Assembly (NCBI RefSeq): GCF_020099395.1
Contig: NZ_CP083590.1
Location: 4,898,001 to 4,962,000 of the forward strand
Source of the DNA: Streptomyces mobaraensis
Lineage (GTDB): Bacteria > Actinomycetota > Actinomycetes > Streptomycetales > Streptomycetaceae
Reading direction: 5' to 3'
Length of the DNA: 64,000 nucleotides
In this document: one piece after another, positions 8,150-16,940 of the stretch
How positions within the stretch are numbered: position 1 is the first letter of the stretch
How the letters are laid out: each line of letters begins with the position of its first letter
Program-made: the position numbers and the translations under genes
Notes under the pieces: generated by a model
Told to the model about the DNA's origin: nothing
The model's input: the letters and a program-made list of their open reading frames with translations, nothing else
The model's database searches: none

Positions 8150-8500
8150 GTGGACCCGAAGATCCTGAAGAAGAAGATGACCGCCGGCTGCCTCGCCGGC
8201 CTCTCGGCCGCCGCAGCTCTCGTCCTGTTCCCGCCCGCCGTCGTCGCCGGGGAGGCGCTCGCGGCCGACGGTTCCACGACGCCCATGCGCTGCCGGAGCG
8301 TCGGTACCGCGCGGGACGCCGACGTGGCGTCCGTCCTCCAGCCCCTCGGCGTCCACCTGCAGAACCCGGATACTCCGGTCGGCCTGTCGTGCACTCCCAC
8401 CCGCAACGGCGGTCCCGATGTCAACTTCTGTGCGGGCAAGGACCCGGTCCACGGCATCGCCGTCATCGGCCGCCGCCCCATGGGCCACATCTGCCCCTGA
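8150..8500 (+). CDS. Small secreted Cys-containing protein
   Basis: A 116-residue exported protein of unknown function. Residues 1-39 form a signal peptide (lysine-rich start, hydrophobic core, AGEALA cleavage region). The mature part has four cysteines (MRCRS, LSCTP, NFCAG, HICP) likely forming two disulfides, and PLGVHLQNPDTPVGLSC and GIAVIG blocks. The GTG start has a GAAGGA ribosome binding site seven bases upstream. The size suggests a hydrophobic cell-surface or secreted effector protein, but no family was recognised. Confidence 0.75.
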   Translation: MDPKILKKKMTAGCLAGLSAAAALVLFPPAVVAGEALAADGSTTPMRCRSVGTARDADVASVLQPLGVHLQNPDTPVGLSCTPTRNGGPDVNFCAGKDPVHGIAVIGRRPMGHICP

Positions 8501-8565
8501 GGCGTCCGTGACCCGGTCAGGCCCAGTCAGGTCCGGTCAGGTCCGCTCTGACACGGCAGGTCCGC

Positions 8566-9423
8566 TCAGGCCGCCGGGACCGCCGCGTCGTCGATCAGTT
8601 CGAGCGCGAGCCGCCGCGTCGTCTCGTCCGCCTTCTCGGGGCTGCCGGAGTCGAACGGCGGGTGCGGGTCGTACTCGACGGCGAGCTGCGTCGCCCGGGC
8701 GGTGGCGTCGTCGCAGAGGCGGGCGACGAGGTGGAGACCCATGTCGAGGCCGGCCGAGACGCCGGCCGCCGTGATGATCCGGCCCGTCTCGACGAAGCGG
8801 CCGGGCGTCCAGACGGCGCCGAGCTTCGCCAGGTACGGGCGGGAGGCCCAGTACGTCGTCGCGGGCAGCCCCTTCAGCAGCCCGGCGGAGCCGAGGATCA
8901 GCGAGCCGGTGCAGACGGAGGTGGTCCACGTCGTACGGCGGTGCAGAAGGCGGACCCAGTTCAGGACCGCCCGGTCCTCCATGGCGGCGACGGTGCCGCG
9001 GTTGCCGCCGCCGGGAACGAGGAGGACGTCGGCGCGGCGTACGTCCGTGAGGGCCCGCTCGGCGGTCAGGGCGAGCTGCCCGGTGTCCGTGCGCACGGGG
9101 CCCGGGCGGTGGGCGACGGTGACGACGCGCACGCCGGGCAGGCGGCAGAGCATCTCGTAGGGGCCGACCGCGTCCAGCGCGGTGAAGCCGTCGTAGAGCA
9201 GGATCGCGACCGTTCTGCCGCGGCCGCCGTCCACCGGATGGCCATCGCCGCGGTCGCTCCGGTTGCCCTGGTCCCCCCGGTCGCCCCGGCCGCTCCGGTA
9301 CGACGAGACGGCGGCGGCCGAGCCGCCCGCCGAACCGCCCGCCCCGGTGAGCCCCATGGCGAGAGCCCCCGCGCCCGCCGCCCCCAGCACCCCGCGACGC
9401 GTCGGCTGTACTGCCGAAGTCAT
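8566..9423 (-). CDS. DJ-1/PfpI-family protein with Tat signal (isonitrile hydratase-like)
   Basis: A 285-residue protein. A twin-arginine signal (TRRGVLGAAGAGALAMGL) is followed by a disordered Gly/Asp/Arg linker rich in GDRGDQGNRSDRGD-type repeats to about residue 67. The catalytic domain begins VAILLYDGFTALDAVGPYEML and carries the nucleophile elbow SVCTGSLILGSAGLLKG, as in cyclohexyl isocyanide hydratase and GlxA N-terminal domains; no AraC domain is attached. The ATG has AAGGGGG nine bases upstream; a TTG three codons earlier is less likely. Export of this family through Tat is unusual. Substrate unknown. Confidence 0.87.
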   Translation of the reverse strand: MTSAVQPTRRGVLGAAGAGALAMGLTGAGGSAGGSAAAVSSYRSGRGDRGDQGNRSDRGDGHPVDGGRGRTVAILLYDGFTALDAVGPYEMLCRLPGVRVVTVAHRPGPVRTDTGQLALTAERALTDVRRADVLLVPGGGNRGTVAAMEDRAVLNWVRLLHRRTTWTTSVCTGSLILGSAGLLKGLPATTYWASRPYLAKLGAVWTPGRFVETGRIITAAGVSAGLDMGLHLVARLCDDATARATQLAVEYDPHPPFDSGSPEKADETTRRLALELIDDAAVPAA

Positions 9424-9610
9424 CCGAACCAACCCCCTTGACGATCAGTGGACTTCAAGGGAGTCGTGCGGGAGAGGGCCCGGGTTCCCGGCCTTGCCTG
9501 CCGGCGGCTCGGAGACGCACGGCCCAAGGAGACGCGCGGCCGCTCGGAGACGCCGCAGAGCTCACATCGCCGCTCGTCCGGTCAACCGGAACGACTCCGC
9601 GCGCCATACC

Positions 9611-9665
9611 CGGCCTCAGCCCGGCCTCAGCCCGGCCTCAGCCCTGCGTCAGCCCTGCGTCAGCT
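9611..9665. repeat. 11-bp tandem repeat (five units)
   Basis: Three copies of CGGCCTCAGCC are followed by two related units (CTGCGTCAGCC, CTGCGTCAGCT). The array overlaps the last codons and stop of the DUF1707 gene, so the final four residues (LTQG) are repeat-encoded. Confidence 0.85.
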
Positions 9666-10251
9666 CCGCGCGCCGCTTGCTCCGCCGCAGTTCGCGCCGC
9701 TTGGGGTGGCGGACGACGACGCCCGCCATGCCGGGCGTTCCGCTGACGCGGATCAGCGGGGTGCCGGGAAGGCGAGGGGTGGTCGCGGTCTTGTCCTTGA
9801 CCCCGCCCTCCATGCCGTCGGTGTTCACGCCCCAGCCCTCGGGGATGATGAGCACGACGCCGCCCATGCCGCCCTCCGCCTCCACCGCGACCTCCGGCAG
9901 CCGGCACTCGGCCGCGGTGAAGTCGAGGATGACGCCGCCCATGCCGCCGTGGGCGACGATCCGCGCGGGCACTTGCCAGTGCCCTTCGCGCTTCGCGCCG
10001 TGGAAGCCGCCCTTGAGCGTCAGCGGCTTGGCGGGGTCGGCGCCCGGCAGGACGGGCAGGTCGGCCGTGAGCGCGGCGAGTTCGCCATGCGTCCGCGCGC
10101 CGAGCGCCCGCTCCACCCGCTCGTCCAGCTCGGCGAAGTCCAGCCGCCCCTCGGCCGCCGCCTCGTTCAACCGCTCCACGACCGCGTCCCGCTCGGCATG
10201 CGAGGCGCGCACGGACCCGTCATCGCCGGAGACCGGCAGCAGCTCACTCAT
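9649..10251 (-). CDS. DUF1707 SHOCT-like domain protein
   Basis: A 200-residue cytoplasmic protein. The N-terminal DUF1707 domain (residues 12-65: VRASHAERDAVVERLNEAAAEGRLD-type start, then ELDERVERALGARTHGEL) is joined to a beta-rich region with repeated GGMGGVILDF and GGMGGVVLIIP blocks resembling the LiaF/cell-wall-active-antibiotic response fold. Such proteins are common in actinobacteria and often linked to envelope stress, but the role is unproven. No membrane segment is present. It stands alone, with a tandem repeat at its stop. Confidence 0.87.
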   Translation of the reverse strand: MSELLPVSGDDGSVRASHAERDAVVERLNEAAAEGRLDFAELDERVERALGARTHGELAALTADLPVLPGADPAKPLTLKGGFHGAKREGHWQVPARIVAHGGMGGVILDFTAAECRLPEVAVEAEGGMGGVVLIIPEGWGVNTDGMEGGVKDKTATTPRLPGTPLIRVSGTPGMAGVVVRHPKRRELRRSKRRAELTQG

Positions 10252-10482
10252 CCCCCCATGCTAAGCGCCCCCGCCCGCCGCCCGAAGGGGCGAGCAGCCC
10301 TAGCAAACCGGGGTACGCGTAAACCGCCCCTTCTTTCCCGTACCCGCGCACGCAGGCCCCCGCTCCGCCCATGGACTTCCGGGCCGGATCCTCTGAGGCG
10401 CGCGGCCCGTCGCTCCGCGAGGAACGCAACGCCTCCGCATGTGGGTTGGCCGGCACGCCGGCCATGACCCCGGCCTACTTGG

Positions 10483-11139
10483 TCAGGAACTCTGCGTCGA
10501 GGGCACGTCATCGAGGACCGAGCGGACCATGCGGTAGGGCTCGCTGCTCTCGCCCATGACGGCAGCCAGCAGGGTGGACAGCTCCGCTCCGACGGACCGC
10601 TGGGCCTGTGCGTCGCGAATCCCCCGCCAGTGCTCGACCGCCCGCCGCGCGGAGGTTTGGGTCAGAGGGTCGTCGGCTCCGCGGACATGGAACTGGAGGC
10701 CGGCAGTGTGCAGGTACCAACGGGCGGCATCCTCGGACCTGCCCAACAGATGCGCGACCCACCCGCGCAGCTCACGGATCTGAATCGTGTGGGAGTGCTT
10801 GTCTCCGTATATGGCGGTGAACTCCTGGTCGACCCGCTCCGCCTCCACACTCGCCGCATGTAGACGGGGCAGGTCCTGCGGGTTTGCGAAGGCAGCAGCG
10901 ATGGCCGCGATGCGTTCGCGGTAGCTCTCGGGAGGCGGAGGCGGTGATGCGGCTTCGCGGCGGCTGTTGACGGGCTCGGCCCGGGATGCTTCAGCCACGT
11001 CCGAGCTCGGTGCCTGCCGGGTTGGGAGAGGGGCACTCTCCTCCCGGCCGGCCCCGCTGAGCTGTTCTGGCGGGTCGCTCTGCCAGAACTCGTGGGTCGC
11101 GGTTCCCCAGGGCCGGAAGAGAAGGTGTTCGTCGTTCAT
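10483..11139 (-). CDS. Hypothetical protein with TPR-like helical region
   Basis: A 218-residue protein of unknown function. Residues 1-75 are low-complexity and Pro-rich; residues 75-205 are helical with the feel of tetratricopeptide-like repeats (HASVEAERVDQEFTAIYG, RELRGWVAHLLGRSEDAARWYLHTA, RRAVEHWRGIRDAQAQ). The ATG follows GAGGACATC. It lies 48 bp downstream of the peptidoglycan hydrolase on the same strand and is probably co-transcribed with it, so it may belong to the secretion cluster. Confidence 0.72.
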   Translation of the reverse strand: MNDEHLLFRPWGTATHEFWQSDPPEQLSGAGREESAPLPTRQAPSSDVAEASRAEPVNSRREAASPPPPPESYRERIAAIAAAFANPQDLPRLHAASVEAERVDQEFTAIYGDKHSHTIQIRELRGWVAHLLGRSEDAARWYLHTAGLQFHVRGADDPLTQTSARRAVEHWRGIRDAQAQRSVGAELSTLLAAVMGESSEPYRMVRSVLDDVPSTQSS

Positions 11140-11187
11140 GATGTCCTCGCGTGTTGGTGGGCGCCTTCGTGCTCGTCGGCCATGGGG

Positions 11188-12657
11188 TCAGATGTCGATG
11201 CCCTTGCGCCGCATATAGGCCACGGGGTCGACGTCGCTGCCGTATGCGGGGCCCGTGCGGACCTCCATGTGGAGGTGGGGGCCGCTGACGTTGCCGGTAG
11301 CGCCCGATATGCCGATCTCCTGGCCGCCTCGGACCGTCTGACCGGCGGACACCTCGACCCGGGTCATGTGGGCGTACTGGCTGTACATGCCGTCCTCATG
11401 CTTGATGATCACCTGGTTGCCGTACGCCCCGCCCGGCCCGGCGGAGACGACCGTGCCGGGGCCGATGGCGTGGATGGGCGTGCCGGAGGGAACGACGAAG
11501 TCCACGCCGGTGTGGTAGCCGCTGGACCACATCCCGCCCGCCTGGTGGTACGGGGTCCCGATAGAACTGTGCACAGGCCGCTGCCAGTTACCGGGGGCGG
11601 TGTCGGCTTCTACGACGCGGACCACCTTGCTGATGCGGGTGATCGGGGTGGTGGAGTGGCGCCAACTGTCGTAGGAGACCACGCGAATCTGAGCGCCGGT
11701 GTGAGGCGCTTCGACGATCTTTCCATCTCCGATGTACATGCCGACGTGGCCCGGCAAGGCATCCGAACCGTCATATCCAGGATTGAAAACGAGGTCGCCT
11801 GGAGCCGGGTGATCAATATCGACCTGGTGGCCGATCTTGACCTGGTCCCAGGTGGTCCGGGGTATGTCGACACCTACTTTTTTGTACGCCTGCTGCATGA
11901 GTGACGAACAGTCGCACCACTTACCCGAATCGCTCCCCAGTGGGTCGGTGCAGTCCCCGCCGAGCTGGTACCAGCCACCGCGCTGTTTCAGCGCCCACTC
12001 GACCGCTTGCCGCGCCTTCTGCGCGGGATTTTCACTCGTTCCCACCGAGCCGACGAACCGCGACGCATTCGCCATGATGTCCCTGACATACCGGTACGTT
12101 TCGCCACCGGAGAACGATGGGCCAGGCACACCCTTGTGGTCGTAGACGGCTCCCGGTCCCGCGTTGTATGCAGCCAGCGCCAGCTCGATGGGGCTGCCAT
12201 TGTATTCAGGGTGCTTCTTGAACTCCGTGAGGAGTCGGCACATCATTCTCCCCTGGGCGGGGATGGCATCCTCCGGGTCGAATACGTTTTTCACCCCGTC
12301 GCCGTTGCCGTCCACTCCTTCTATTGCCCATGTACTGTCGATGAACTGTGCGATCCCCTTAGCGTGCGCCTTTGATTCTTCCTTCGGACTGAAATCGCTT
12401 TCGGCCCAGAGCTGGGCGGCGAGAATGGAGGCGGGCAGGCCGGCGTCGCAGGCGTTCGCGGCTTTCTCGATAAGGGGTGCATATTGAGGGGGGACGCCCC
12501 CCTTTCCTACCTTCAGGGTGTTGGAGGCAAGGTTGTAGTCTCCCCCCTCGTTATCATCGAGAAAAGTGGCGACAAAAAACAACAATCCCAGGCCGATGGC
12601 AAGCGGGCTGACGACCAGTAGCGCGATCCCGGATATCAGAACCTTCTTTAGGTTCAA
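11188..12657 (-). CDS. Trifunctional peptidoglycan hydrolase (SLT + NlpC/P60 + M23)
   Basis: A 489-residue membrane-anchored cell-wall hydrolase. One transmembrane helix (8-32) precedes a soluble lytic transglycosylase domain (55-205; Glu86 in WAESDF, then GIAQFIDSTW and LAAYNAGPG). An NlpC/P60 endopeptidase follows (215-350; CDCSS with Cys250, PGHVGMYIG with His304), then an M23/LytM metallopeptidase (365-485; HTGVD with His382/Asp386, YAH430, HLHM with His463). All catalytic residues are present. VirB1/VirB1-like hydrolases open the wall for type IV secretion, and this gene is divergent from such a cluster. The likely start is TTG at 12657 after GGGGGGAGC. Confidence 0.92.
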   Translation of the reverse strand: MNLKKVLISGIALLVVSPLAIGLGLLFFVATFLDDNEGGDYNLASNTLKVGKGGVPPQYAPLIEKAANACDAGLPASILAAQLWAESDFSPKEESKAHAKGIAQFIDSTWAIEGVDGNGDGVKNVFDPEDAIPAQGRMMCRLLTEFKKHPEYNGSPIELALAAYNAGPGAVYDHKGVPGPSFSGGETYRYVRDIMANASRFVGSVGTSENPAQKARQAVEWALKQRGGWYQLGGDCTDPLGSDSGKWCDCSSLMQQAYKKVGVDIPRTTWDQVKIGHQVDIDHPAPGDLVFNPGYDGSDALPGHVGMYIGDGKIVEAPHTGAQIRVVSYDSWRHSTTPITRISKVVRVVEADTAPGNWQRPVHSSIGTPYHQAGGMWSSGYHTGVDFVVPSGTPIHAIGPGTVVSAGPGGAYGNQVIIKHEDGMYSQYAHMTRVEVSAGQTVRGGQEIGISGATGNVSGPHLHMEVRTGPAYGSDVDPVAYMRRKGIDI

Positions 12658-12987
12658 GCTCCCCCCTCGTTCTCGGTGGCGCGAAGATTCCGTTCCTCGC
12701 CGGATCGTTACGCCGCAAGCTCAGGCCAAGGATGGTCGGCCTCAAGTCGCACCGTCAATCACTCCAGTACCGTGGGTAGCGGCATACAATCCCATATCTG
12801 AACTAAGGGATTTAACCGTCAAAAATCATAGAGGCGACGCACCTGGACAAAAAGGCGCGCAGGCTGACAGCAGGTGACCGTACGTGCCGCTTGCGTTCAG
12901 CAAAGCATTTGGCTCTACCAAGGACTCCTGCTAGAAATGCACCTCAAGGTTTGGCCGAGAGAATACGGTTGCAATGCCGGGGGAGCT
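12658..12987. promoter_or_regulatory. Divergent promoter region of the secretion cluster
   Basis: This 330-bp region between the hydrolase and the operon is visibly AT-richer than its surroundings. On the minus strand a TTGACG (near 12815) is followed about 18-19 bases later by a GATATG-like box, a plausible -35/-10 pair for the hydrolase. A second TTGACGG lies further downstream. No convincing palindrome was seen. If the first operon gene begins earlier than 12988, its start lies here. Confidence 0.4.
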
Positions 12988-13896
12988 TTGGGCAGGAAAA
13001 CGATTCTCGTTCCGCTGCCGACTCACGTCCGTGTGGCCTTACCCGTAATGTCGGCGGTCGGGGGCAGTGGCCGGTCCGCAGTGGCGGGCCTTCTGGCCGG
13101 CTCCCTGGCCGCGGTGGGCACCGCGGCCGTGCTCGACACCGTCCCGCGGTTGTCCTCGCCCTGGCCGACGTGGGTCTCCGCTCCCGGCGGAGGTCTGCCG
13201 GCCCTGCCTCCCGACCTGCCCCTGTCGCGCCGTCAGGTGCGCGAAGCCGCCTCGCGCTGCCAGGGACCTGCCGGGGAATGGCAGGTGCTTACCGACCATC
13301 AGGACTGGAGCTGCCCGCCGCTGTCGTTGCCCACCGACCCCGCGGCCTGGTACCAGCTGGCGGCCATCGGCGGCTGGCAGGCGGTAGTGGCCGACACCGG
13401 GCACGCCGTGGCCCACGACATCGTGACTGCCCGGTGCGAAGGCCGGTCGGGAACCACGGCGGCCTGGTGCGGACTGCCGTTCGCCGTTCCCGTGCTGTGC
13501 GCGGCGGCCAACGGTGACGGCGTCCAAGCGCTCCAGACCGCCGTGCAGGCCGCTCTCGCCGAAGGTCTTCCGCTCCAGCGCACGGTCGTCGCACTGGTCT
13601 GCCTCGCCGACGGCCGCCTGCCCGCATCCGTACGCGCGGCCATCACCATGCTCCAGGGCCGGGTGGCGGCCGTCGTCACCGTGCCGTGGGATCCGCAGAT
13701 CCGCGTCAGTGGCCTGCGCAACATAGGCCGGCTCAAGGCCCGAACGGTCCAGGCCGGCGCCGAGCTGGCTCAGCGGGTCCTCGACGCCGCGAAGACGGCC
13801 TGGGGTGACCCCCTGCCGCCGGCACCCGTTCCGGCAGCCCTCACCGCTGCCCGCTCAATCGACCCTGTTCCCTCCGCACTTGAAGGAGCGGCATGA
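12988..13896 (+). CDS. MinD/ParA-like P-loop protein with degenerate Walker A
   Basis: A 302-residue protein opening the secretion operon. Near the N-terminus VRVALPVMSAVGGSGRSAVAGLLAG places a GGSGRSA segment where MinD/ParA proteins have KGGxGKT, so the signature lysine is replaced by Arg and nucleotide use is uncertain. A hydrophobic stretch, a VVADTGHAVAHDI segment (Walker B-like) and a VVTVPWDPQIR segment follow the ParA layout. TTG at 12988 is preferred: it is preceded by GGGGGAGCT, just like the divergent hydrolase. Other in-frame starts are 12874 (GTG) and 12937 (ATG). A TTA codon at 13039-13041 suggests bldA dependence. It overlaps the next gene by 4 bp. Confidence 0.72.
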   Translation: MGRKTILVPLPTHVRVALPVMSAVGGSGRSAVAGLLAGSLAAVGTAAVLDTVPRLSSPWPTWVSAPGGGLPALPPDLPLSRRQVREAASRCQGPAGEWQVLTDHQDWSCPPLSLPTDPAAWYQLAAIGGWQAVVADTGHAVAHDIVTARCEGRSGTTAAWCGLPFAVPVLCAAANGDGVQALQTAVQAALAEGLPLQRTVVALVCLADGRLPASVRAAITMLQGRVAAVVTVPWDPQIRVSGLRNIGRLKARTVQAGAELAQRVLDAAKTAWGDPLPPAPVPAALTAARSIDPVPSALEGAA

Positions 13897-14201
13897 GCCA
13901 GCTTCTGCACCACGCCGTCACATACCTTGCCGACGGACCTGTTCCGGACTTCCAGCCCACCGTGCCGGACAAACTCAAGGACCCCACCAGCAAGATCCTC
14001 GGATGGACGGCCGGTCTGGGCCTGGCCCTGGCGGTGCTCGGAGGACTCACCGGCTGGGGCTGCGTGGCCATCGGCCACAACTCCGAACGCGCCGGCCTGG
14101 CGGCCCGCGGCAAGCAGGCCATCCTGTGGAGCCTCATAGCCGGCCTGGGGATCTCCGTCACCAGCGGCCTGGTGATGATGTTCTACAACATGGGCAAGTG
14201 A
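13893..14201 (+). CDS. VirB2-like small membrane protein
   Basis: A 102-residue protein with two hydrophobic helices (about 35-58 and 75-97) separated by a short basic loop (NSERAGLAARGKQ), the architecture of VirB2/TrbC pilins and their Gram-positive counterparts. The N-terminal 30 residues are polar and carry no obvious cleavable signal. GAAGGAGC lies just before the ATG, and the gene overlaps both neighbours by 4 bp. The name rests on size, topology and neighbours rather than on a strong motif. Confidence 0.75.
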   Translation: MSQLLHHAVTYLADGPVPDFQPTVPDKLKDPTSKILGWTAGLGLALAVLGGLTGWGCVAIGHNSERAGLAARGKQAILWSLIAGLGISVTSGLVMMFYNMGK

Positions 14202-14977
14202 GCGCCCCGGTGGACTACCAAAAGAACGCCCGCAGGGCCCGCATACGTCTGTTGGTCATCGGGGTCGCCGTCGTCGCGCTCCTCGTCGGCGGCATCCTGC
14301 TGCTGACCGGCGGAGGCGAAAACAGCCAGAAAGAGAGCCCTTCGGCTGCGAAGGCACCCACTAGCCCGTCGCCGTCGCCTTCGCGGCTTGTGATGGGCCG
14401 CTCGGGTAACTGGACTCCTGCCACATCTCGTCACCTCAGAATCCCCCGAAGTCGGGGGGTGAAAGACGGCGTCAGCGTCGGCTTCCACCGGGGGCACATC
14501 GGGGGGTTGATGGCGGCGGTCCGCCACCAGCAGGAGCTGGACATCCTCGACGACTCGATCGCGCGACGCCAGATGGAAGCCATTGTGTCGCGGGACTCCA
14601 AGGAAAGCGTCGACAAGTACGTCTCCAAAGTGCGCAAGACACGTGAAGCCGCTGGGCTTCCGCCCTCCGGCGGGACCCCTGCCGGCGTCACCTTCACCAC
14701 CCAGGTGAAAGCTGCGCGGGTGCGCAGCGTAACCGACGACGGCGACGTCCTCGAAGTGTGGATGGCCTATGACCAATACGCCACCTTGCCGGGCAAGCCA
14801 AATGATGAAGACCCGTTGAAGGACCAGACCACGCACGTCTTCTACAAGTGGGAAGGCGACGACTGGAAGCTCACCGAAGAGCCGCAGTACGTCGAGAAGA
14901 CCTCCTACCCAAGGGCGTGGGATCCGGACAGCAGATACGCGTGGGCGGATGACTGGAGACTGGTCGACGTTGAGTAG
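14198..14977 (+). CDS. VirB8/TcpC-like single-pass membrane protein
   Basis: A 259-residue bitopic protein: a basic cytoplasmic head (YQKNARRARIRL), one transmembrane helix (about 15-38), a Ser/Pro-rich linker and an extracytoplasmic alpha/beta domain (about 90-255) of the NTF2-like size seen in VirB8 and TcpC. The GTG start overlaps the previous stop in a GTGA. Its last 29 bp overlap the next gene. It would sit in the membrane complex as an assembly factor; this is inferred from topology and position. Confidence 0.72.
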   Translation: MSAPVDYQKNARRARIRLLVIGVAVVALLVGGILLLTGGGENSQKESPSAAKAPTSPSPSPSRLVMGRSGNWTPATSRHLRIPRSRGVKDGVSVGFHRGHIGGLMAAVRHQQELDILDDSIARRQMEAIVSRDSKESVDKYVSKVRKTREAAGLPPSGGTPAGVTFTTQVKAARVRSVTDDGDVLEVWMAYDQYATLPGKPNDEDPLKDQTTHVFYKWEGDDWKLTEEPQYVEKTSYPRAWDPDSRYAWADDWRLVDVE

Positions 14978-16940
14978 GTTTCTGGCGCGCTTTGGCGCGG
15001 CTTTCAGTGTGGCCATGATGATGCTGGCCTTCTTGGTTTCGTTCGCAGCGGCAGCGGATAAAAGTGCCGGCCCTCCGGATCCGTATCCGGACTGGCTGGT
15101 GAAGAAGAACACCCGAATCGGCGTCAATAAAGAGCGAGAGTACTGCGATCTCGAAGCGGCAGACCTCTGGGAGGAGAAGCACCCCGGCCAAGAACACAGC
15201 TGTCGCCCCCAGAAGCGCTGCCCGGAGGACTTCCCGGGGGACACCATCTGCGGCGTCGAAGAGAAGCCGGACCCTACCGACAAGGAGAAGGAGGAGAAGG
15301 AGCTCGTTGCGCTGAGGCGGTGGCGTACGGGTGCGGAGAAGCACACCCCGCCGGACGAGTACAAGAAGCTCAACGACTTCATGACCAAGTGCGTGGAGAA
15401 GGACGGTAAGATATTCGAAAAATGCAAGTCGGAAATGGACTACAAGTTCGCGAAGGCTACTACGCCGTTCGACTGGGTGGCCGGGAAGATATCCGAGCTG
15501 GCGTTCAAGGCGCTCAAGGAGGTCGCGGCGGTCATCGGTGAGGCCGTGGTGTGGCTGCTGCAACAGTTCGCCTCGTTCTTCGATCATGCTTCGAGGATCA
15601 ATCTGAAGCAGACGGGGATCACGCGGCCGACTGAGATCATGATGGGGGTCTCCGCTCTCGTTGCCGCCTTCCTGCTTCTGATTCAGTTCGGCAAGGTGGG
15701 TATCTCCCAGCAGGGAGGGCCACTTGCGACGGCGATTACCGGGCTGGCGAAGTGGGGCTTTATCACCGGCACTTACTGGCTGTGCACCCAGACGGCTCTC
15801 AGCTGGTGTGACACCTTCAGTACCTCGATGATCGAGATGACGGTCGAGGACGGCAGCGAAGACGCGAAGAAGGCCATGGAAGTGCAGCTGGGCAAGCTGT
15901 TCCTCGGCATGGTCGGTGGCACGGGTGCCGGCGGCGGTGGGGCTGCCCTGGTCGGCAACGGCGGCATCGTGGCGCACTCCGTCGGCGCGGTCATCGTGCT
16001 CGGCATCCTGTCGATCCTGGCCATCGGCATGCTGTGGATGGAGATGCTCATCCGCCAGGCGGCGATCATGGTGCTGGTCACCATGATGCCGATCGCTCTG
16101 GCCGGGCAGATGCAGGACTCGACCAAGGAGTGGTGGCCCAAGGCCCGTAACGCTCTCATCGCGCTGATCCTGATGAAGCCCGTGATCGTCATCTGCTTCT
16201 CCATCGGCTTCTCCGCGATGGGAAACAGCACGGGAATTCAGAACATCCTCGTCGGCCTGGTCATCTTCATCATCTCCGGCTTCGCCTGGCCGGCGATAGC
16301 GAAGTTCATCACCTTCACCACCGTCGGAGCCGGCGCTGCCATGGCCTCCGGGATGATCAGTTCCCTCGGGTCGAGCGCGTCGTCGATGTTCGGCGGGAAC
16401 CAGCCCGCGCTCGCCGGGCCGGGAACCGTCGGCGGCGGCAGCAGCTACACCCGGGCCCTGGAGGGGGACAACATGGCGACCGCCGGCTTCGGCTCGGGCG
16501 GCGGCGGGAACGCCGGGTCCGGGAATACCGGCGGACAGGGCGGCGGCTTCTGGAAGGGCGGCGTCGGCAAGGCGGGCTCGAAGGGCACCGGCGGCGCCGG
16601 TGTCGGAACCCAGGTCGGCGCCGCTGTGGGGCTCGGTGTCCAGCTCGCCGCGCTCGGCAAGGACACCGTCGAAAGCGGATTCGCCAGTGCGGCGGCGCAC
16701 GCCGGGCTCGACCAGGGAGGCCAGGGCGGCGGCCGCCACGTCGTCGTACCCCCGCGCACCGGCGGTGGTGGCGGTGGCGGTGAGTCCGCCCCGCCGGCCT
16801 CCGGTTCGCTCAGGACCGAGAGCGAACCCCCGCCGCCGGCCGTCACCGCCCAGTCGACTCCGCCCGCGTCGCCGCGGCCGGAGTCGACGCCGCCGCCGAG
16901 CCAGACCGCGACGGCCCCCGCCCAGGGAGGTGACGCCTGA
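14949..16940 (+). CDS. VirB6/TrbL-like polytopic membrane protein
   Basis: A 663-residue membrane protein. An N-terminal hydrophobic segment (about 10-36) is followed by a long charged extracytoplasmic region with several cysteines (40-160), then about six to eight hydrophobic helices (180-470) resembling the VirB6/TrbL channel core. The tail (480-663) is Gly/Ala/Pro-rich and probably disordered. It overlaps the previous gene by 29 bp. The ATG at 14949 has only a weak binding site; TTG at 14970 with GGAG upstream is an alternative. It overlaps the next gene by one base, supporting one operon. Confidence 0.8.
   Translation: MTGDWSTLSRFLARFGAAFSVAMMMLAFLVSFAAAADKSAGPPDPYPDWLVKKNTRIGVNKEREYCDLEAADLWEEKHPGQEHSCRPQKRCPEDFPGDTICGVEEKPDPTDKEKEEKELVALRRWRTGAEKHTPPDEYKKLNDFMTKCVEKDGKIFEKCKSEMDYKFAKATTPFDWVAGKISELAFKALKEVAAVIGEAVVWLLQQFASFFDHASRINLKQTGITRPTEIMMGVSALVAAFLLLIQFGKVGISQQGGPLATAITGLAKWGFITGTYWLCTQTALSWCDTFSTSMIEMTVEDGSEDAKKAMEVQLGKLFLGMVGGTGAGGGGAALVGNGGIVAHSVGAVIVLGILSILAIGMLWMEMLIRQAAIMVLVTMMPIALAGQMQDSTKEWWPKARNALIALILMKPVIVICFSIGFSAMGNSTGIQNILVGLVIFIISGFAWPAIAKFITFTTVGAGAAMASGMISSLGSSASSMFGGNQPALAGPGTVGGGSSYTRALEGDNMATAGFGSGGGGNAGSGNTGGQGGGFWKGGVGKAGSKGTGGAGVGTQVGAAVGLGVQLAALGKDTVESGFASAAAHAGLDQGGQGGGRHVVVPPRTGGGGGGGESAPPASGSLRTESEPPPPAVTAQSTPPASPRPESTPPPSQTATAPAQGGDA

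Noticed and set aside
14970..16940. TTG start for the VirB6-like gene
   Set aside because: Possible, but ATG at 14949 keeps the longer frame and neither site has a strong binding site; noted as an alternative only.
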